A stretch of 64,000 nucleotides of DNA, taken from the NCBI GenBank assembly GCA_018820855.1, contig JAHJNL010000028.1:62001-126000 (forward strand), read 5' to 3'. Source of the stretch: Pseudomonadota bacterium. Its GTDB lineage: Bacteria > Desulfobacterota > Desulfobulbia > Desulfobulbales > Desulfocapsaceae. The notes below the pieces were generated by a model. It did no database searches. It was given only the letters and a program-made list of their open reading frames with translations, and was not told the origin of the DNA. Positions 9,851-19,969 of this stretch are shown here, one piece after another. Each line of letters begins with the position of its first letter. Within the stretch, counting starts at the first letter, position 1. A program made the position numbers and the translations under genes.

Positions 9851-11209
9851 ATGAATTCTTCTCAACTAGCTATCTGTCTTAAAAATATCTCCAAGAGTTA
9901 CAGGCTATATCAAAAACCTTCCCATCGTATTTTAGAGACGTTTCACCCGTTTCGGAAAAAATATCACAAGGTATTCCCTGCATTGCAGGATATCAGTTTG
10001 GCTATTGGACGGGGGGAGACTGTTGGCATCGTGGGGCGGAACGGCTGCGGTAAGTCGACCTTGTTGCAGATAATCTGCGGAATCATGCCACCGACGACAG
10101 GGGAATTGGCAGTACATGGCCGCATTTCTGCAATCCTGGAACTGGGGGCAGGGTTTAATCCTGAATTCAATGGGATAGACAATGTCTATTTGAAATGCTC
10201 TATCTTGGGGATAAGGAGAGAAGAGGTTGATAAACGAATAGGTGATATTCTTGCGTTTGCCGATATCGGTGATTTTATTTATCAGCCTGTAAAGACCTAT
10301 TCCAGTGGTATGAATGTTCGATTGGCTTTCTCTGTCGCTATTAACATTGATCCTGATATTCTGGTCATTGATGAGGCACTCTCTGTTGGGGATTCTGCAT
10401 TCCAGAGAAAGTGTTTTTCTCGAATACATGATCTTCAGGAAGGAGGAACAACAATTCTGTTTGTTTCTCATAGTGCCGGAGCCGTGGTCGAACTTTGCAA
10501 CCGGGCCATATTAATCGATCAGGGTGAAATGCTCTATGCGGGGAACCCGAAAAAGGTTGTTACTCTCTACCACAAACTTCTTTTCGCTCCTGAAAAAAAG
10601 GTAAACATTGTAAAGGAAGAAATTCGTAAAAGCTTTTTGGGCACGGACAAAATAGTTGACAAGCCTGACGATAAAATTGATACCGGAAAATCAGAAAAAA
10701 ACAAGATTCATCCTTGCTATAATCCCCATCTGATCCCGAAAAGTATATCTTGGTATGAACCTGATGGCGCTGTAATTGAGGACCCCTGTATTCTTTCTCT
10801 GGATAATGAACGGGTAAATATACTTGTTCGCAATGAGGAATATTTTTTTTCGTATAAAGTCAAGATGTTGGAGGATGCGTTTGGTGTTCGCTTTGCCATG
10901 TTGATCAAGACAGTAAGGGGCGTTGAGCTTGGTGGGTACGGGAAAAGAGTTGAAGACGGCGGTATAGAATATCTTGCCGAGGGAACTACAGCCTGTGTGA
11001 AATTACGGTTTCGATGCGTACTGCTCCCGGGAGCTTATTTTCTCAATGCTGGAGTGGTGGGAGTCGTTGATCAAGAAGAACGGTTTTTGCATCGAGGTAT
11101 TGATGTTGCCATGTTTGAGGTGATGCAAGAGGATAATATTGGTTCGACAGCAATAGTGGATTTTGGCGTGAATCCGTCGGTTACGTTTGAGGAAACTCCT
11201 TGTAAATAA
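9851..11209 (+). CDS. wzt: Polysaccharide ABC exporter ATP-binding protein, Wzt-like with C-terminal substrate-binding domain
   Basis: Walker A GIVGRNGCGKSTLLQ, signature YSSGMNVRLAFSVA, Walker B DILVIDEALSVGD; Wzt-C-like extension of about 170 aa. Confidence 0.9.
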   Translation: MNSSQLAICLKNISKSYRLYQKPSHRILETFHPFRKKYHKVFPALQDISLAIGRGETVGIVGRNGCGKSTLLQIICGIMPPTTGELAVHGRISAILELGAGFNPEFNGIDNVYLKCSILGIRREEVDKRIGDILAFADIGDFIYQPVKTYSSGMNVRLAFSVAINIDPDILVIDEALSVGDSAFQRKCFSRIHDLQEGGTTILFVSHSAGAVVELCNRAILIDQGEMLYAGNPKKVVTLYHKLLFAPEKKVNIVKEEIRKSFLGTDKIVDKPDDKIDTGKSEKNKIHPCYNPHLIPKSISWYEPDGAVIEDPCILSLDNERVNILVRNEEYFFSYKVKMLEDAFGVRFAMLIKTVRGVELGGYGKRVEDGGIEYLAEGTTACVKLRFRCVLLPGAYFLNAGVVGVVDQEERFLHRGIDVAMFEVMQEDNIGSTAIVDFGVNPSVTFEETPCK

Positions 11210-11231
11210 GTAGATTGTGGTAGTAGAAAAT

Positions 11232-14200
11232 ATGAAAAAAAAAGCTGTCATTGTTCTCGGAATGCATCGTTCAGGGACTTCTGCACTCACTGCTGGATTA
11301 TCAGCATTGGGTGTTGACTTAGGGCAACTGGCTGACACTGGATCTGACGAGAATGCTAAAGGTTATTTTGAAAATAGGGAAGTTCAGGAATTAAATGATC
11401 GCTTGTTGTCTTGTCTTGGAACGACATGGAATAACCCTTTTTCTTGGAATGCGTTTGATTTCGATAAGCCTGAATTAAAGAAGTGTCTCCCGGAGGCTAT
11501 TGAAATACTAAACAAATATTTCGATTCTAAAGATTGTTGGGGGGTAAAAGACCCAAGGATGTGCTTACTCTTGCCGTTTTGGCAAAATGCAATTGCTCAA
11601 AGCAATAAGAGTGATACTTACTATGTACATATAGTAAGAAATCCTCTGGAAGTTGCTGAAAGCCTCATGCAACGATTTGCAAGAAATAATTATGTCCTCT
11701 GTGGGGATTTGTTGCAGAATGTTTTTTTGTGGTTCTTGTATCATTTCAAAGCATTACAATATGTTGACCATAGTAGAAGTATTGTTGTAACTTTTGATAG
11801 TTTAACGGTTGATCCATATGCTCAGCTAAAACGTATTGCTGGTTTTGTAGGACTGTCACCTGACAAACAACAATTGCAAAAATATGTTGAGTTTTTTCTT
11901 GATTATGACCTGAAACATCATCATAGATCAATTGATGAGTTGAGGGGTAAATTTGGTGGGCTTGAATTTGTTGTTGAATTTTATTTAAAGTTAATTTCGT
12001 ATTTGGATAAGTCGGTTTTTACTAAACAGGATATAAATGAAGTATTGATGTCTGTTCCTGATATGACATTTCTGAAAACATGTTCTGATATAGCCTCACC
12101 TTTTTTTTCTAAGTCTGTTGAGATTACTTCTCGCGAAGAAAAAATCAGTAAGATTGACCAAGAGTTGCAGGTGCAGCGTAATTATATATCGAAGTTAACA
12201 ACGGAATTGGAAGAACGTGCAGGCTGTGCAGAAAGCCTTGATCGAGAATTGGAGGTGCAGCGTGACCTGGTAGCGAATCGAACAAAAGAGTTGAGAGAAC
12301 GAACAGTTCAGGTACAAAGACTTGATCAAGAAGTTCGTGTCCTTCGACAGAATTTGGAAAAAGTGACTAGCCTTAAAAATCAGCTAGTTAACTCGCATTC
12401 CTGGAGGTTGACTAAACCTCTAAGAGGAATAAATCGATTAGCAAAAGGGAAAAAAACAGGTTTCCGCCGATGGGTACGCCCAACGGTCCATAAGGTTGAG
12501 GAAAATCTCTTTTGTAAGATGCCTCTTTCTTCTAAAATGAAAGAGTGTTGTGCGCAAGGAGTCTATAGACAGGCGGGCACATTTTTTACTGGGAGTCCTT
12601 ATTTTGAAAGTTGGACTCGTTTGCAAAAGATTCGATTTGATCTTGTTGAGAATCCTGAAATTTCAATCATTATACCTACATATGGTAAGATTTGTCATAC
12701 GTCGCTTTGTCTACTTTCTATAAAACGTAACCTTCCCAAGGTCAGTATAGAGGTAATTGTTGTAGACGATGCGTCATCCGGTGTTGGTCTTACCTGGCTC
12801 TCTAAAGTCCCTGGGGTACGGTTTATTACTAATAAGGAAAATCTTGGCTTTCTGAAAAATTGTAACTTCGCTGCTTCCCAGGCACAAGGTAACTATCTTT
12901 ATTTTTTAAACAATGATACTGAAGTGACTGAAGGCTGGCTTGACAGTATGGTAGAACTTTTCCACTTACGTGATGATTGTGGCATGGTAGGGTCCAAATT
13001 GGTTTATCCTGACGGACGATTACAGGAAGCAGGTGGTGTGTTGTGGGATGACGGTTCCGCATGGAATTTCGGTCATTCGGATGACCCTGCTCGGAGTATT
13101 TATAATTATGTGAAAGAGGTCGATTACGTCTCAGGGGCCTCGTTGTTGATTCCAACAGTTTTGTTTGAAGAATTAGGTGGTTTTTCTGAAGAGTATACGC
13201 CTGCATACTATGAAGATGTTGATTTGGCCTTTAAGGTCCGTTCCACAGGGAAAAAAGTGTACTATCAGCCGCACTCCAAAGTGATACATTATGAAGGTGT
13301 GTCCTGTGGAACTGATACATCTTCAGGAATTAAATCTTATCAGGTAGTCAATCAGAAAAAACTGTACCAAAAATGGAAAGATATACTCAAACAGGATAAT
13401 TTCCCGAATGGAAAAAATGTCTATCATGCCCGTGATCGCTCTCACAATAAGGAGAGTATTCTTGTCATAGATCATTATGTCCCTCAACCTGACCATGATG
13501 CCGGCTCCAAAAATATCTGGTGCTATTTGCAGGTGCTTGTAGAAATGGGATTTAATGTGAAATTTTGGCCTCACAATTTATGGAGAGACCAAAAATATTG
13601 CTCTCCTCTACAACAACTTGGAATTGAAGTTTTTTATGGGGAAGAATATCGCGACAAGTTCCCTGACTGGATTAAGGATCATGGTCACATGATAGACTAT
13701 ATCTGGGTGAGTCGTCCGAATGTGTGTGCGTTGTATCTCTCAGCCATCAAAGAAAACTCTAAGGCAAAAATAATATATTATGGTGTTGATATTCACTATA
13801 AACGGATGCTGCTTGAGTCGCAAGTTTGTAAGAATGCGCATACTGAGGAAGATATTGAAAAATGGAAAAATTTAGAGCAAGGGATTTGGAAGGATGTTGA
13901 TGTGGTGTTGTATCCCTCTGCCGCAGAAACGGAAACTGTTAAGAAATTTGATCCGCAGCTCAATGCTCAGACAATTCCTCTTTATTTTTATGATGATATA
14001 GAAAAATATTCGCAGCGCAAGGTGGTAGCGTCGAATACTGTAATATTTGTTGCCGGTTTTCGACATAGCCCTAATGTTGATGCTGCTATCTGGTTTGTCA
14101 CTGAAATACTACCTCTTGTGTTGCGTGAATGTGAAGACCTGCACGTATATCTGGTTGGTTCACATCCAACGCAAAAGGTAATTGACTTAGCCTCTTCTCA

Positions 14201-14573
14201 CGTCACTGTGACTGGATATGTAACCGACAAGGAACTTCTCGAGTTCTATCGGCGGGCACGATTTGCTGTTGTTCCACTAAGGTTCGGGGCGGGAACTAAA
14301 GGAAAAGTCCTTGAGGCGATGGCCCTTGGTGTGCCTCTGGTAACAACTGATATCGGAATACAAGGTATGTCGGAGCTTACTGATGTTATTTCTGTTGAAA
14401 ATTCGGCTGAGGCGTTTGCTGCAGCAATGATTTCATTGCTGCAAGATGACAATGCTTGCCAAAAAGTTTCTAAGGCAGGTTGGAAGTATGTGAGCGAACA
14501 TTTTTCTAGAGCAGCAGTGAGATCCGTGCTTGAAAGAAATTTTCAGAGGCAATCAAAAGAAAATGTGGTGTGA
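11232..14573 (+). CDS. Fusion protein: N-terminal sulfotransferase-like domain, coiled coil, GT2 and GT4
   Basis: [18 protein letters not shown] plus [17 protein letters not shown]; heptad region; [10 protein letters not shown]...VIVVDDASS...LNNDTEV (GT2); C-terminal [33 protein letters not shown] (GT4). ATG at 11232 preferred. Confidence 0.85.
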   Translation: MKKKAVIVLGMHRSGTSALTAGLSALGVDLGQLADTGSDENAKGYFENREVQELNDRLLSCLGTTWNNPFSWNAFDFDKPELKKCLPEAIEILNKYFDSKDCWGVKDPRMCLLLPFWQNAIAQSNKSDTYYVHIVRNPLEVAESLMQRFARNNYVLCGDLLQNVFLWFLYHFKALQYVDHSRSIVVTFDSLTVDPYAQLKRIAGFVGLSPDKQQLQKYVEFFLDYDLKHHHRSIDELRGKFGGLEFVVEFYLKLISYLDKSVFTKQDINEVLMSVPDMTFLKTCSDIASPFFSKSVEITSREEKISKIDQELQVQRNYISKLTTELEERAGCAESLDRELEVQRDLVANRTKELRERTVQVQRLDQEVRVLRQNLEKVTSLKNQLVNSHSWRLTKPLRGINRLAKGKKTGFRRWVRPTVHKVEENLFCKMPLSSKMKECCAQGVYRQAGTFFTGSPYFESWTRLQKIRFDLVENPEISIIIPTYGKICHTSLCLLSIKRNLPKVSIEVIVVDDASSGVGLTWLSKVPGVRFITNKENLGFLKNCNFAASQAQGNYLYFLNNDTEVTEGWLDSMVELFHLRDDCGMVGSKLVYPDGRLQEAGGVLWDDGSAWNFGHSDDPARSIYNYVKEVDYVSGASLLIPTVLFEELGGFSEEYTPAYYEDVDLAFKVRSTGKKVYYQPHSKVIHYEGVSCGTDTSSGIKSYQVVNQKKLYQKWKDILKQDNFPNGKNVYHARDRSHNKESILVIDHYVPQPDHDAGSKNIWCYLQVLVEMGFNVKFWPHNLWRDQKYCSPLQQLGIEVFYGEEYRDKFPDWIKDHGHMIDYIWVSRPNVCALYLSAIKENSKAKIIYYGVDIHYKRMLLESQVCKNAHTEEDIEKWKNLEQGIWKDVDVVLYPSAAETETVKKFDPQLNAQTIPLYFYDDIEKYSQRKVVASNTVIFVAGFRHSPNVDAAIWFVTEILPLVLRECEDLHVYLVGSHPTQKVIDLASSHVTVTGYVTDKELLEFYRRARFAVVPLRFGAGTKGKVLEAMALGVPLVTTDIGIQGMSELTDVISVENSAEAFAAAMISLLQDDNACQKVSKAGWKYVSEHFSRAAVRSVLERNFQRQSKENVV
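12153..12371 (+). repeat. 84-nt (28-aa) periodic coiled-coil repeat, about 2.6 copies
   Basis: Repeat units begin at 12153 ([22 protein letters not shown]), 12237 ([22 protein letters not shown]) and 12321 ([15 protein letters not shown]); spacing exactly 84 nt. Confidence 0.75.
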
Positions 14574-14648
14574 TCTGAATAGGGAATTTCTCTGGGAGGC
14601 CGAGAATGTGTAATTTGACGATAATTCACCAGGATGTGAAACCAACGA

Positions 14649-15476
14649 ATGCGTAATATAATTATTCACAATCATTTGTTTAAAAATGCCGGAACGACTT
14701 TTGATTGGTCATTGGGAAGGAATTTTGGTACTGCGTTTTTAGATCATCGTGATGATTTGGAAATGCAGCAAGGGGCAAAGTATTTAGGGCCCTTCCTGCT
14801 CAACCACCCTGAAGTGATTGCGTTATCAAGTCATCACTTGAAATTTCCCTTGCCTGTCCTGCCTAATATTCGATTGTTTCCTGTCGTCTTTCTCAGGCAT
14901 CCTATTGATAGAGTCGGTTCTGTTTACGCCTTCGAACATAAGCAGGACTCAGATTCTCTTGGTGCTCGTATGGCCAAAAAAATGACCTTCAATGAATATG
15001 TCCAATGGCGGATGCAGCCTGATGCACCGATTACCATTCGTGATTTCCAGACCAGTCGATGTCTGGATATTCCTGATACCATAAAAGCGTTTATTACCCG
15101 CAGATTAACGGAAACGAATTATGCAAATGCCAAAAAACAGATTGGGGATATGGGGTTACTGGGTGTCGTTGATATGTATGATGAGAGTATGGTTCTCTTC
15201 GAAGAATATTTGAAACCGTTTTTCCCCAATATTGACCTTTCGTGTGTCAAACAGAACATCACCAGCGGGCGGAAGAAAAGTCTGGTTGAACGGGTGCGTT
15301 CTGTTTTTCATGATCTCGACCTTGATGTGATCAACAGTATGTTATTGCATAATCATTTTGATTTGATGCTTTACCTTGAAGCAAAAGAGATTGTGAAGAA
15401 CAGGATTAATAATATCCCTGATTTTAAAGAGAAATTGGATGGTTTTCGTAATAGATGTGATGCGAAGAGTCTGTGA
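14649..15476 (+). CDS. Sulfotransferase family protein
   Basis: IIHNHLFKNAGTTFDWSLG (5'-PSB-like) and VFLRHPIDRVGSVYAFE (3'-PB-like). Confidence 0.8.
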   Translation: MRNIIIHNHLFKNAGTTFDWSLGRNFGTAFLDHRDDLEMQQGAKYLGPFLLNHPEVIALSSHHLKFPLPVLPNIRLFPVVFLRHPIDRVGSVYAFEHKQDSDSLGARMAKKMTFNEYVQWRMQPDAPITIRDFQTSRCLDIPDTIKAFITRRLTETNYANAKKQIGDMGLLGVVDMYDESMVLFEEYLKPFFPNIDLSCVKQNITSGRKKSLVERVRSVFHDLDLDVINSMLLHNHFDLMLYLEAKEIVKNRINNIPDFKEKLDGFRNRCDAKSL

Positions 15477-16402
15477 AAATGATCCTAGGGAAATATCTAA
15501 GAGGATTGCTTCTAACCAGGCCAAAGATACGACCTAAAGTGAAGGTTGTTGTGGTGGGAAACTGTCAGGCTCGGCCATTGGCGAAAATTTTGACCGCACT
15601 TAATGCTGATATTGAAGTTACTGCTATCGCTATTGTGCACCTCTTGAAGTCAGAGCAGGCTGATGAGTATCTTCCTTTTTTTAAGGAGGCTGATTTCATT
15701 ATTGCACAATTGGTTGCAGACAACTATCCATGTGATTTCGTGCGCACTCCTGTCCTTAAAGAGGCATATGGGGATAAATTGATCAGCATAGTGAACCTCT
15801 ATTATTCAGGCTACAATCCGGAACTTATATATATAAGAAACGGACCTGCAGGGACCTTGAAAAGTCCCCTTGGTGAATATCATAATAAAACCTTCCTGGA
15901 TACTTGGAAAGAGGGGAGGGGCGTTGAGGAAGCTCTGGAGAGACATTTCGACATTGCTTATAATGAAAAACACTATTCTTCATTGATCTCTGATTCACTT
16001 GAAGAATTGAAGAGAAGGGAAAAACTTGTTGATATTGCCGTGACAGACTTGATAGAAGGTAGTTTTGGTCAGGAGAGACTGTTTTTTACCTTTAATCATC
16101 CGTGTATGAGCTTGCTGGTCCACATGGCACAAAGAATCTTGACGAAAGTCGAATTGAATATTGATGCACCAGAGTCTGTTCTTCAATTAAAAGAGCCACT
16201 TGATAAAATTGTTGTCCCTGTGAATCCTTTTGCCACAAAAATTTTGGCAGTGCAATTTGAGGATTCTCGTACTTTTAAGGGGGTTGAATGTATTGTTGAA
16301 CAAGATGGGTCTGTTATTGTGTCAAGGGACCGTAATTATATACCATCTGAAATTGTAGAGAAGTATTTTGAGATATATAATAAAAATCTCACAAGGGGAT
16401 GA
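15473..16402 (+). CDS. WcbI-like polysaccharide biosynthesis protein
   Basis: VKVVVVGNCQARPLAKILTAL N-terminus typical of the WcbI family; start overlaps the preceding stop by 4 nt. Confidence 0.75.
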   Translation: MKMILGKYLRGLLLTRPKIRPKVKVVVVGNCQARPLAKILTALNADIEVTAIAIVHLLKSEQADEYLPFFKEADFIIAQLVADNYPCDFVRTPVLKEAYGDKLISIVNLYYSGYNPELIYIRNGPAGTLKSPLGEYHNKTFLDTWKEGRGVEEALERHFDIAYNEKHYSSLISDSLEELKRREKLVDIAVTDLIEGSFGQERLFFTFNHPCMSLLVHMAQRILTKVELNIDAPESVLQLKEPLDKIVVPVNPFATKILAVQFEDSRTFKGVECIVEQDGSVIVSRDRNYIPSEIVEKYFEIYNKNLTRG

Positions 16403-16637
16403 ATCGTTTGGGGGGGGCTGTAGTTTTTCAGGCCTGATCTGATAGTTTTTTGATGTTATGGCTTTTTTAAATATTTATTGGGAACCAAAAGATATTTTGA
16501 CACCAAATGATCATACTGCTACCAATTGGCTTTTTGCATATTGAGGTCGAATGAAAAAAATGTTTTTCGCCGGTCGCCTTTGAACGCTGGTTTTGTAAGT
16601 TGCAAGAAATGGTATAACGATTTGGTGTTCGCTATTG

Positions 16638-16668
16638 CCGACTGACTTCATTTTTTGCTATCAGTCGG
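16638..16668. repeat. Inverted repeat, 8-bp stem CCGACTGA/TCAGTCGG with 15-nt loop
   Basis: Arms at 16638-16645 and 16661-16668, between the WcbI gene and the IS left end. Confidence 0.5.
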
Positions 16669-16683
16669 ATACCTGTACAAATA

Positions 16684-18330
16684 CCTTAATCCGCGACAGA
16701 AGAGCAGCAAAAACTGCAGTGTTACTAGTCAAATTAATTGAATATTTACTCAAAATATTGCAATATTCACCTGTCTAACAAAATCACTCAGCAGGTGAAA
16801 AAATGAAACGTTTTATTCTTGAATAATCCGAGGACGAATTTTACACAAGCCATTCAGATCTGGCCTTGGCTGTGCTGTGTATTAAACGATACAGCGACCT
16901 TCCCCGAGTAATTGGGCGGAAAATGAATAACCACAATAACCTCATTTCCCACATCGGCCTTCTTCGCAGCTACCTTGGTTTGCTCTGTCTTGGTAAGAGT
17001 GATTATGAAGCCGTAACCTCTATGCGGCAGGACGATTATTTTAAGGATTCGCTTGGAATCAACAATGTTCCGTGTCTGCGGAGGGATTGCGTCAGCGTTT
17101 TGATGAAAAAGCTGACGATTACCTGCCAATAGTACAAAAATGCTCGGTGTCCGTGTTGAAAAATGGCCAAGCAAATATCACAGGTCTTAATACAGGCCAT
17201 ATTCCACTTGATGCTGATGTCTTCCCTATGAATAACTCAGGTACGCAAAAAGAAAAAGTCAGTCGGACCTATAAGGGACATAATGGTTACGCTCCCATTG
17301 CTGCCTATCTTGGCATGGAAGGATGGTGTCTTGAAGTTGAATCGCGTCCCGGCAGTCAGCACAGCCAGAAAGGTTTTGTCCCATTTATAGAACGAGTCCT
17401 CTGCAAGGCAAGGGTTCTAACCAAAAAGAAAGTATTGGTGCGCCTCGATTCTTCCCGTGATGCAATAGAAAACCGGGTCCTCCTGAGAAACGCAGAAAAA
17501 GTTTCTTACATTATCAAGTGGAATCCCAGGCGAGAAGATATTAGCAAACTCCACAAAAGAGCCTTTGCCGAAGGCAAGGTAACAGAACCCCGTAACGGAA
17601 AAAGGGTTGCTCTGCTAACAATCCGAACGCGACAGACTTACAAGGGAAAAAACTATTGCTTTACCAAGGTAATCCAGGTAACAGAACGTACCGTTAACAA
17701 ACATGGTCCACTCTACTCGTACCGGATATTACCGTCGAGGGCTGGTGGACAAACTTAGATTTTCCCGAAAAAAAGATCATCTCCCTCTATCAAAATCATC
17801 GGTTGAGTGAGCAGTTCCACAGTGAGTTCAAAACTGATCTCGATTTCGAACGGTTACCAAGCGGAAAATTTGCGACCAATGCTCTTGTAATGGCTCTTGG
17901 GGCCTTTGCTTATAATATTCTGCGGTTTATAGGTCAGCTTAGTTTGCTCGGAGAAAAATCCCCGGTTCGGCATCCAGGTAAAAGGCGTCGGCTTAAAACG
18001 GTTATCCAGGAACTGATGTATCTAGCAGCACGTTTAATCAGAAGTAGCCGTAGATTAGGTTCGCGAGTTAGCAAACATTGTCCGGCCTATTCGGCATTTT
18101 CCGACCTATACGGTCGACTATTTGTATGTATCTGATTGTTTTCCTGCCGCTAAAATTCAACAAACAGAAGAGATGCGCCGTTTTGAAGTAATTTTCGTCA
18201 GATTGTCAAAGATCATGCCCCCGCAGCTCAAATCATGACTGCAGAGCTGCAAACTAAGAGGCTGCAAGAATAAAAATTACTGAAAAAAACTTTTACGAAA
18301 CACTGCCCACTAAAGCGTCACGGATTGAGG
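16684..18330 (+). mobile_element. Degenerate IS1380-family insertion sequence (about 1647 bp)
   Basis: Imperfect terminal inverted repeats CCTTAATCCGCGAC (16684-16697) and CCTCAATCCGTGAC (reverse complement of 18317-18330), 12/14 identical, bracketing transposase remnants. Flanks AAATA/AGATA are a possible imperfect target duplication. Confidence 0.7.
16803..18135 (+). pseudogene. IS1380-family (DDE) transposase, disrupted
   Basis: Starts MKRFILE* with in-frame TAA at 16824; frameshift near 17060-17072 (frame of 16866 ORF to frame of 17072 ORF) and another near 17720-17760 into the frame of the 17803 ORF. Joined product reads ...GLRQRFDEKADDYLP...HIPLDADVFPMNNSGTQKEKVSRTYKGHNGYAPI...VRLDSSRDAIEN...ITVEGWWTNLDFPEKKIISLYQNHRLSEQFHSEFKTDLDFERLPSGKFATNALVMALGAFAYNILR. 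Confidence 0.85.
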
Positions 18331-18340
18331 AGATATATTT

Positions 18341-19747
18341 ATGCACTTTAAGCAATTTTGTCGTAGAGGGAAAATGAAGTATACTGTGATTGTTTTAGTA
18401 TTTGGTATTATGAATTTTTGGACAGTATGCATGTCGTCTGAGCAACATCAAATTGATGTTGTGAGCGATTTGTTTGATTCAGCCATTAATTATGAAGATA
18501 ATGGTATTGATTCAGAAAGTTTTCAGGTTGCTAACGAGAAAAATAAAGAAAATTTCATAATTCCTGATTTTATGGATTCTCCTGTTAAAGGGGTTTCTTT
18601 CTTTTATTTAGATGGGAGAAGAGACGAAAATCAAATTATCCTGATCCAGGAATTACCTGCTGGCGATGAAGCAATATCTGTACGTCTTGCTAAAACAATT
18701 GCTGAAATAAAAATATCAGGATTCAATTGGGTGAGGATTATTATAAGCAAAAATCATTACAAGATGTATGATGAGAAGTATCCTGAATATGATTATAGTC
18801 AGGATATTTATCCTTTAATGTCTAGTGATGAGGCTATAAAAATAAATTCATTTATTGATAACTTTCGAAAAGGTACTGATGGATTAAAAATTGAGTTGCT
18901 TCTTACCGCAGGGTTTATCGATAATACTACGATGAGAGATAAACAAAATGATGCCCTGTTTTTTGAGAGTATTTTGAAGCAAATAGATACTACTGGGATT
19001 GAACTTGTCATGCTTGGTGGAGACATGATGCCATGCAATATTATCTCACTTGTAGCTGTTGATGATACTATATGTGACGAAGATGGACCAAAGGGTGATT
19101 GGAATGATGCTGAATGGATTAGATTTCAGCTTGACTACTTTTCAAATAATCCCATTGATAGATTAAGGAATCTAAATTATTCATTCGACACTATTACCTA
19201 TCCAACAGTTAATGCATTTAAAACATATTTAGAGTGGGTCAAGAATAATGTGATATCATATATACCTATTGTGTCTGTTTCTGCTTACTATGCACGGCCA
19301 GGAGCAACCGAGAAAGATTACCTATCTCATTTTAATGACCTTGTAAATGCTTATGCGGAAAGTGGACTTAACAAGCCTTTTTGGTTTGATGAATATGGTT
19401 TTGGTTTACATGACTTTTATTCTGAAAAAGACACATTTTTATATTTCAAAGGTTTTTTACAGTCAACTCGCTGTAAGAACGGTGTGGATTCCTCACTTTT
19501 TTATCCTTCCGTTGCGTGGGTAGTAGGCTCAGATCGTGACACCAATATTGTTTGGCCGATTAATTTGAAGTCTTATGGATTATTCCAAGGATATAATTTG
19601 AAAAATTCTCCTATTGTAGGTCAAACCTGGGAGCTAATTAAATGGTTTAATAATACTGAAGGAGTATGCTCAAAGCCAATTCCCAATTATCAGGAAAGAA
19701 AATCTGTGCCGCCTATTGGAGCAAGTAGTTTGTTGTTAGATTTGTAG
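18341..19747 (+). CDS. Secreted glycoside-hydrolase-like (TIM-barrel) protein
   Basis: Hydrophobic N-terminal signal (MKYTVIVLVFGIMNFWTVC from alternative ATG 18374); GFNWVRIIISKNHY, TAGFIDNTT, PFWFDEYGFGLHDFY pattern resembling clan GH-A hydrolases. Confidence 0.45.
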   Translation: MHFKQFCRRGKMKYTVIVLVFGIMNFWTVCMSSEQHQIDVVSDLFDSAINYEDNGIDSESFQVANEKNKENFIIPDFMDSPVKGVSFFYLDGRRDENQIILIQELPAGDEAISVRLAKTIAEIKISGFNWVRIIISKNHYKMYDEKYPEYDYSQDIYPLMSSDEAIKINSFIDNFRKGTDGLKIELLLTAGFIDNTTMRDKQNDALFFESILKQIDTTGIELVMLGGDMMPCNIISLVAVDDTICDEDGPKGDWNDAEWIRFQLDYFSNNPIDRLRNLNYSFDTITYPTVNAFKTYLEWVKNNVISYIPIVSVSAYYARPGATEKDYLSHFNDLVNAYAESGLNKPFWFDEYGFGLHDFYSEKDTFLYFKGFLQSTRCKNGVDSSLFYPSVAWVVGSDRDTNIVWPINLKSYGLFQGYNLKNSPIVGQTWELIKWFNNTEGVCSKPIPNYQERKSVPPIGASSLLLDL

Positions 19748-19969
19748 TAATAATCTTCTGGCAGGCTCTAAGTTGCTTGTTCTTGAGAATGTCTAACTGT
19801 TTGTTATTATAACGTAAGATGGTCTAAAGGGACTGGGTGGTGTGCAAGCTTATGATGTTATTTGTCGAAACATTTTTCAGTGTTAAGGGAAGGATCAAGG
19901 ACAGAAAAATAATCTTTCCCGTAAGTTAATTGACAAACTTTGTCCAGATAAATTTTAAAGGTCATTTTA

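Noticed and set aside
14021-14033. GGTGGTAGCGTC resembling the RfaH ops element (GGCGGTAGNNT)
   Set aside because: Inside a coding region, imperfect, and not in a 5' leader; no JUMPstart context.
16458-16544. Short ORF MAFLNIYWEPKDILTPNDHTATNWLFAY
   Set aside because: Only 28 codons; could be a truncated gene start left of the IS, but no family is recognisable.
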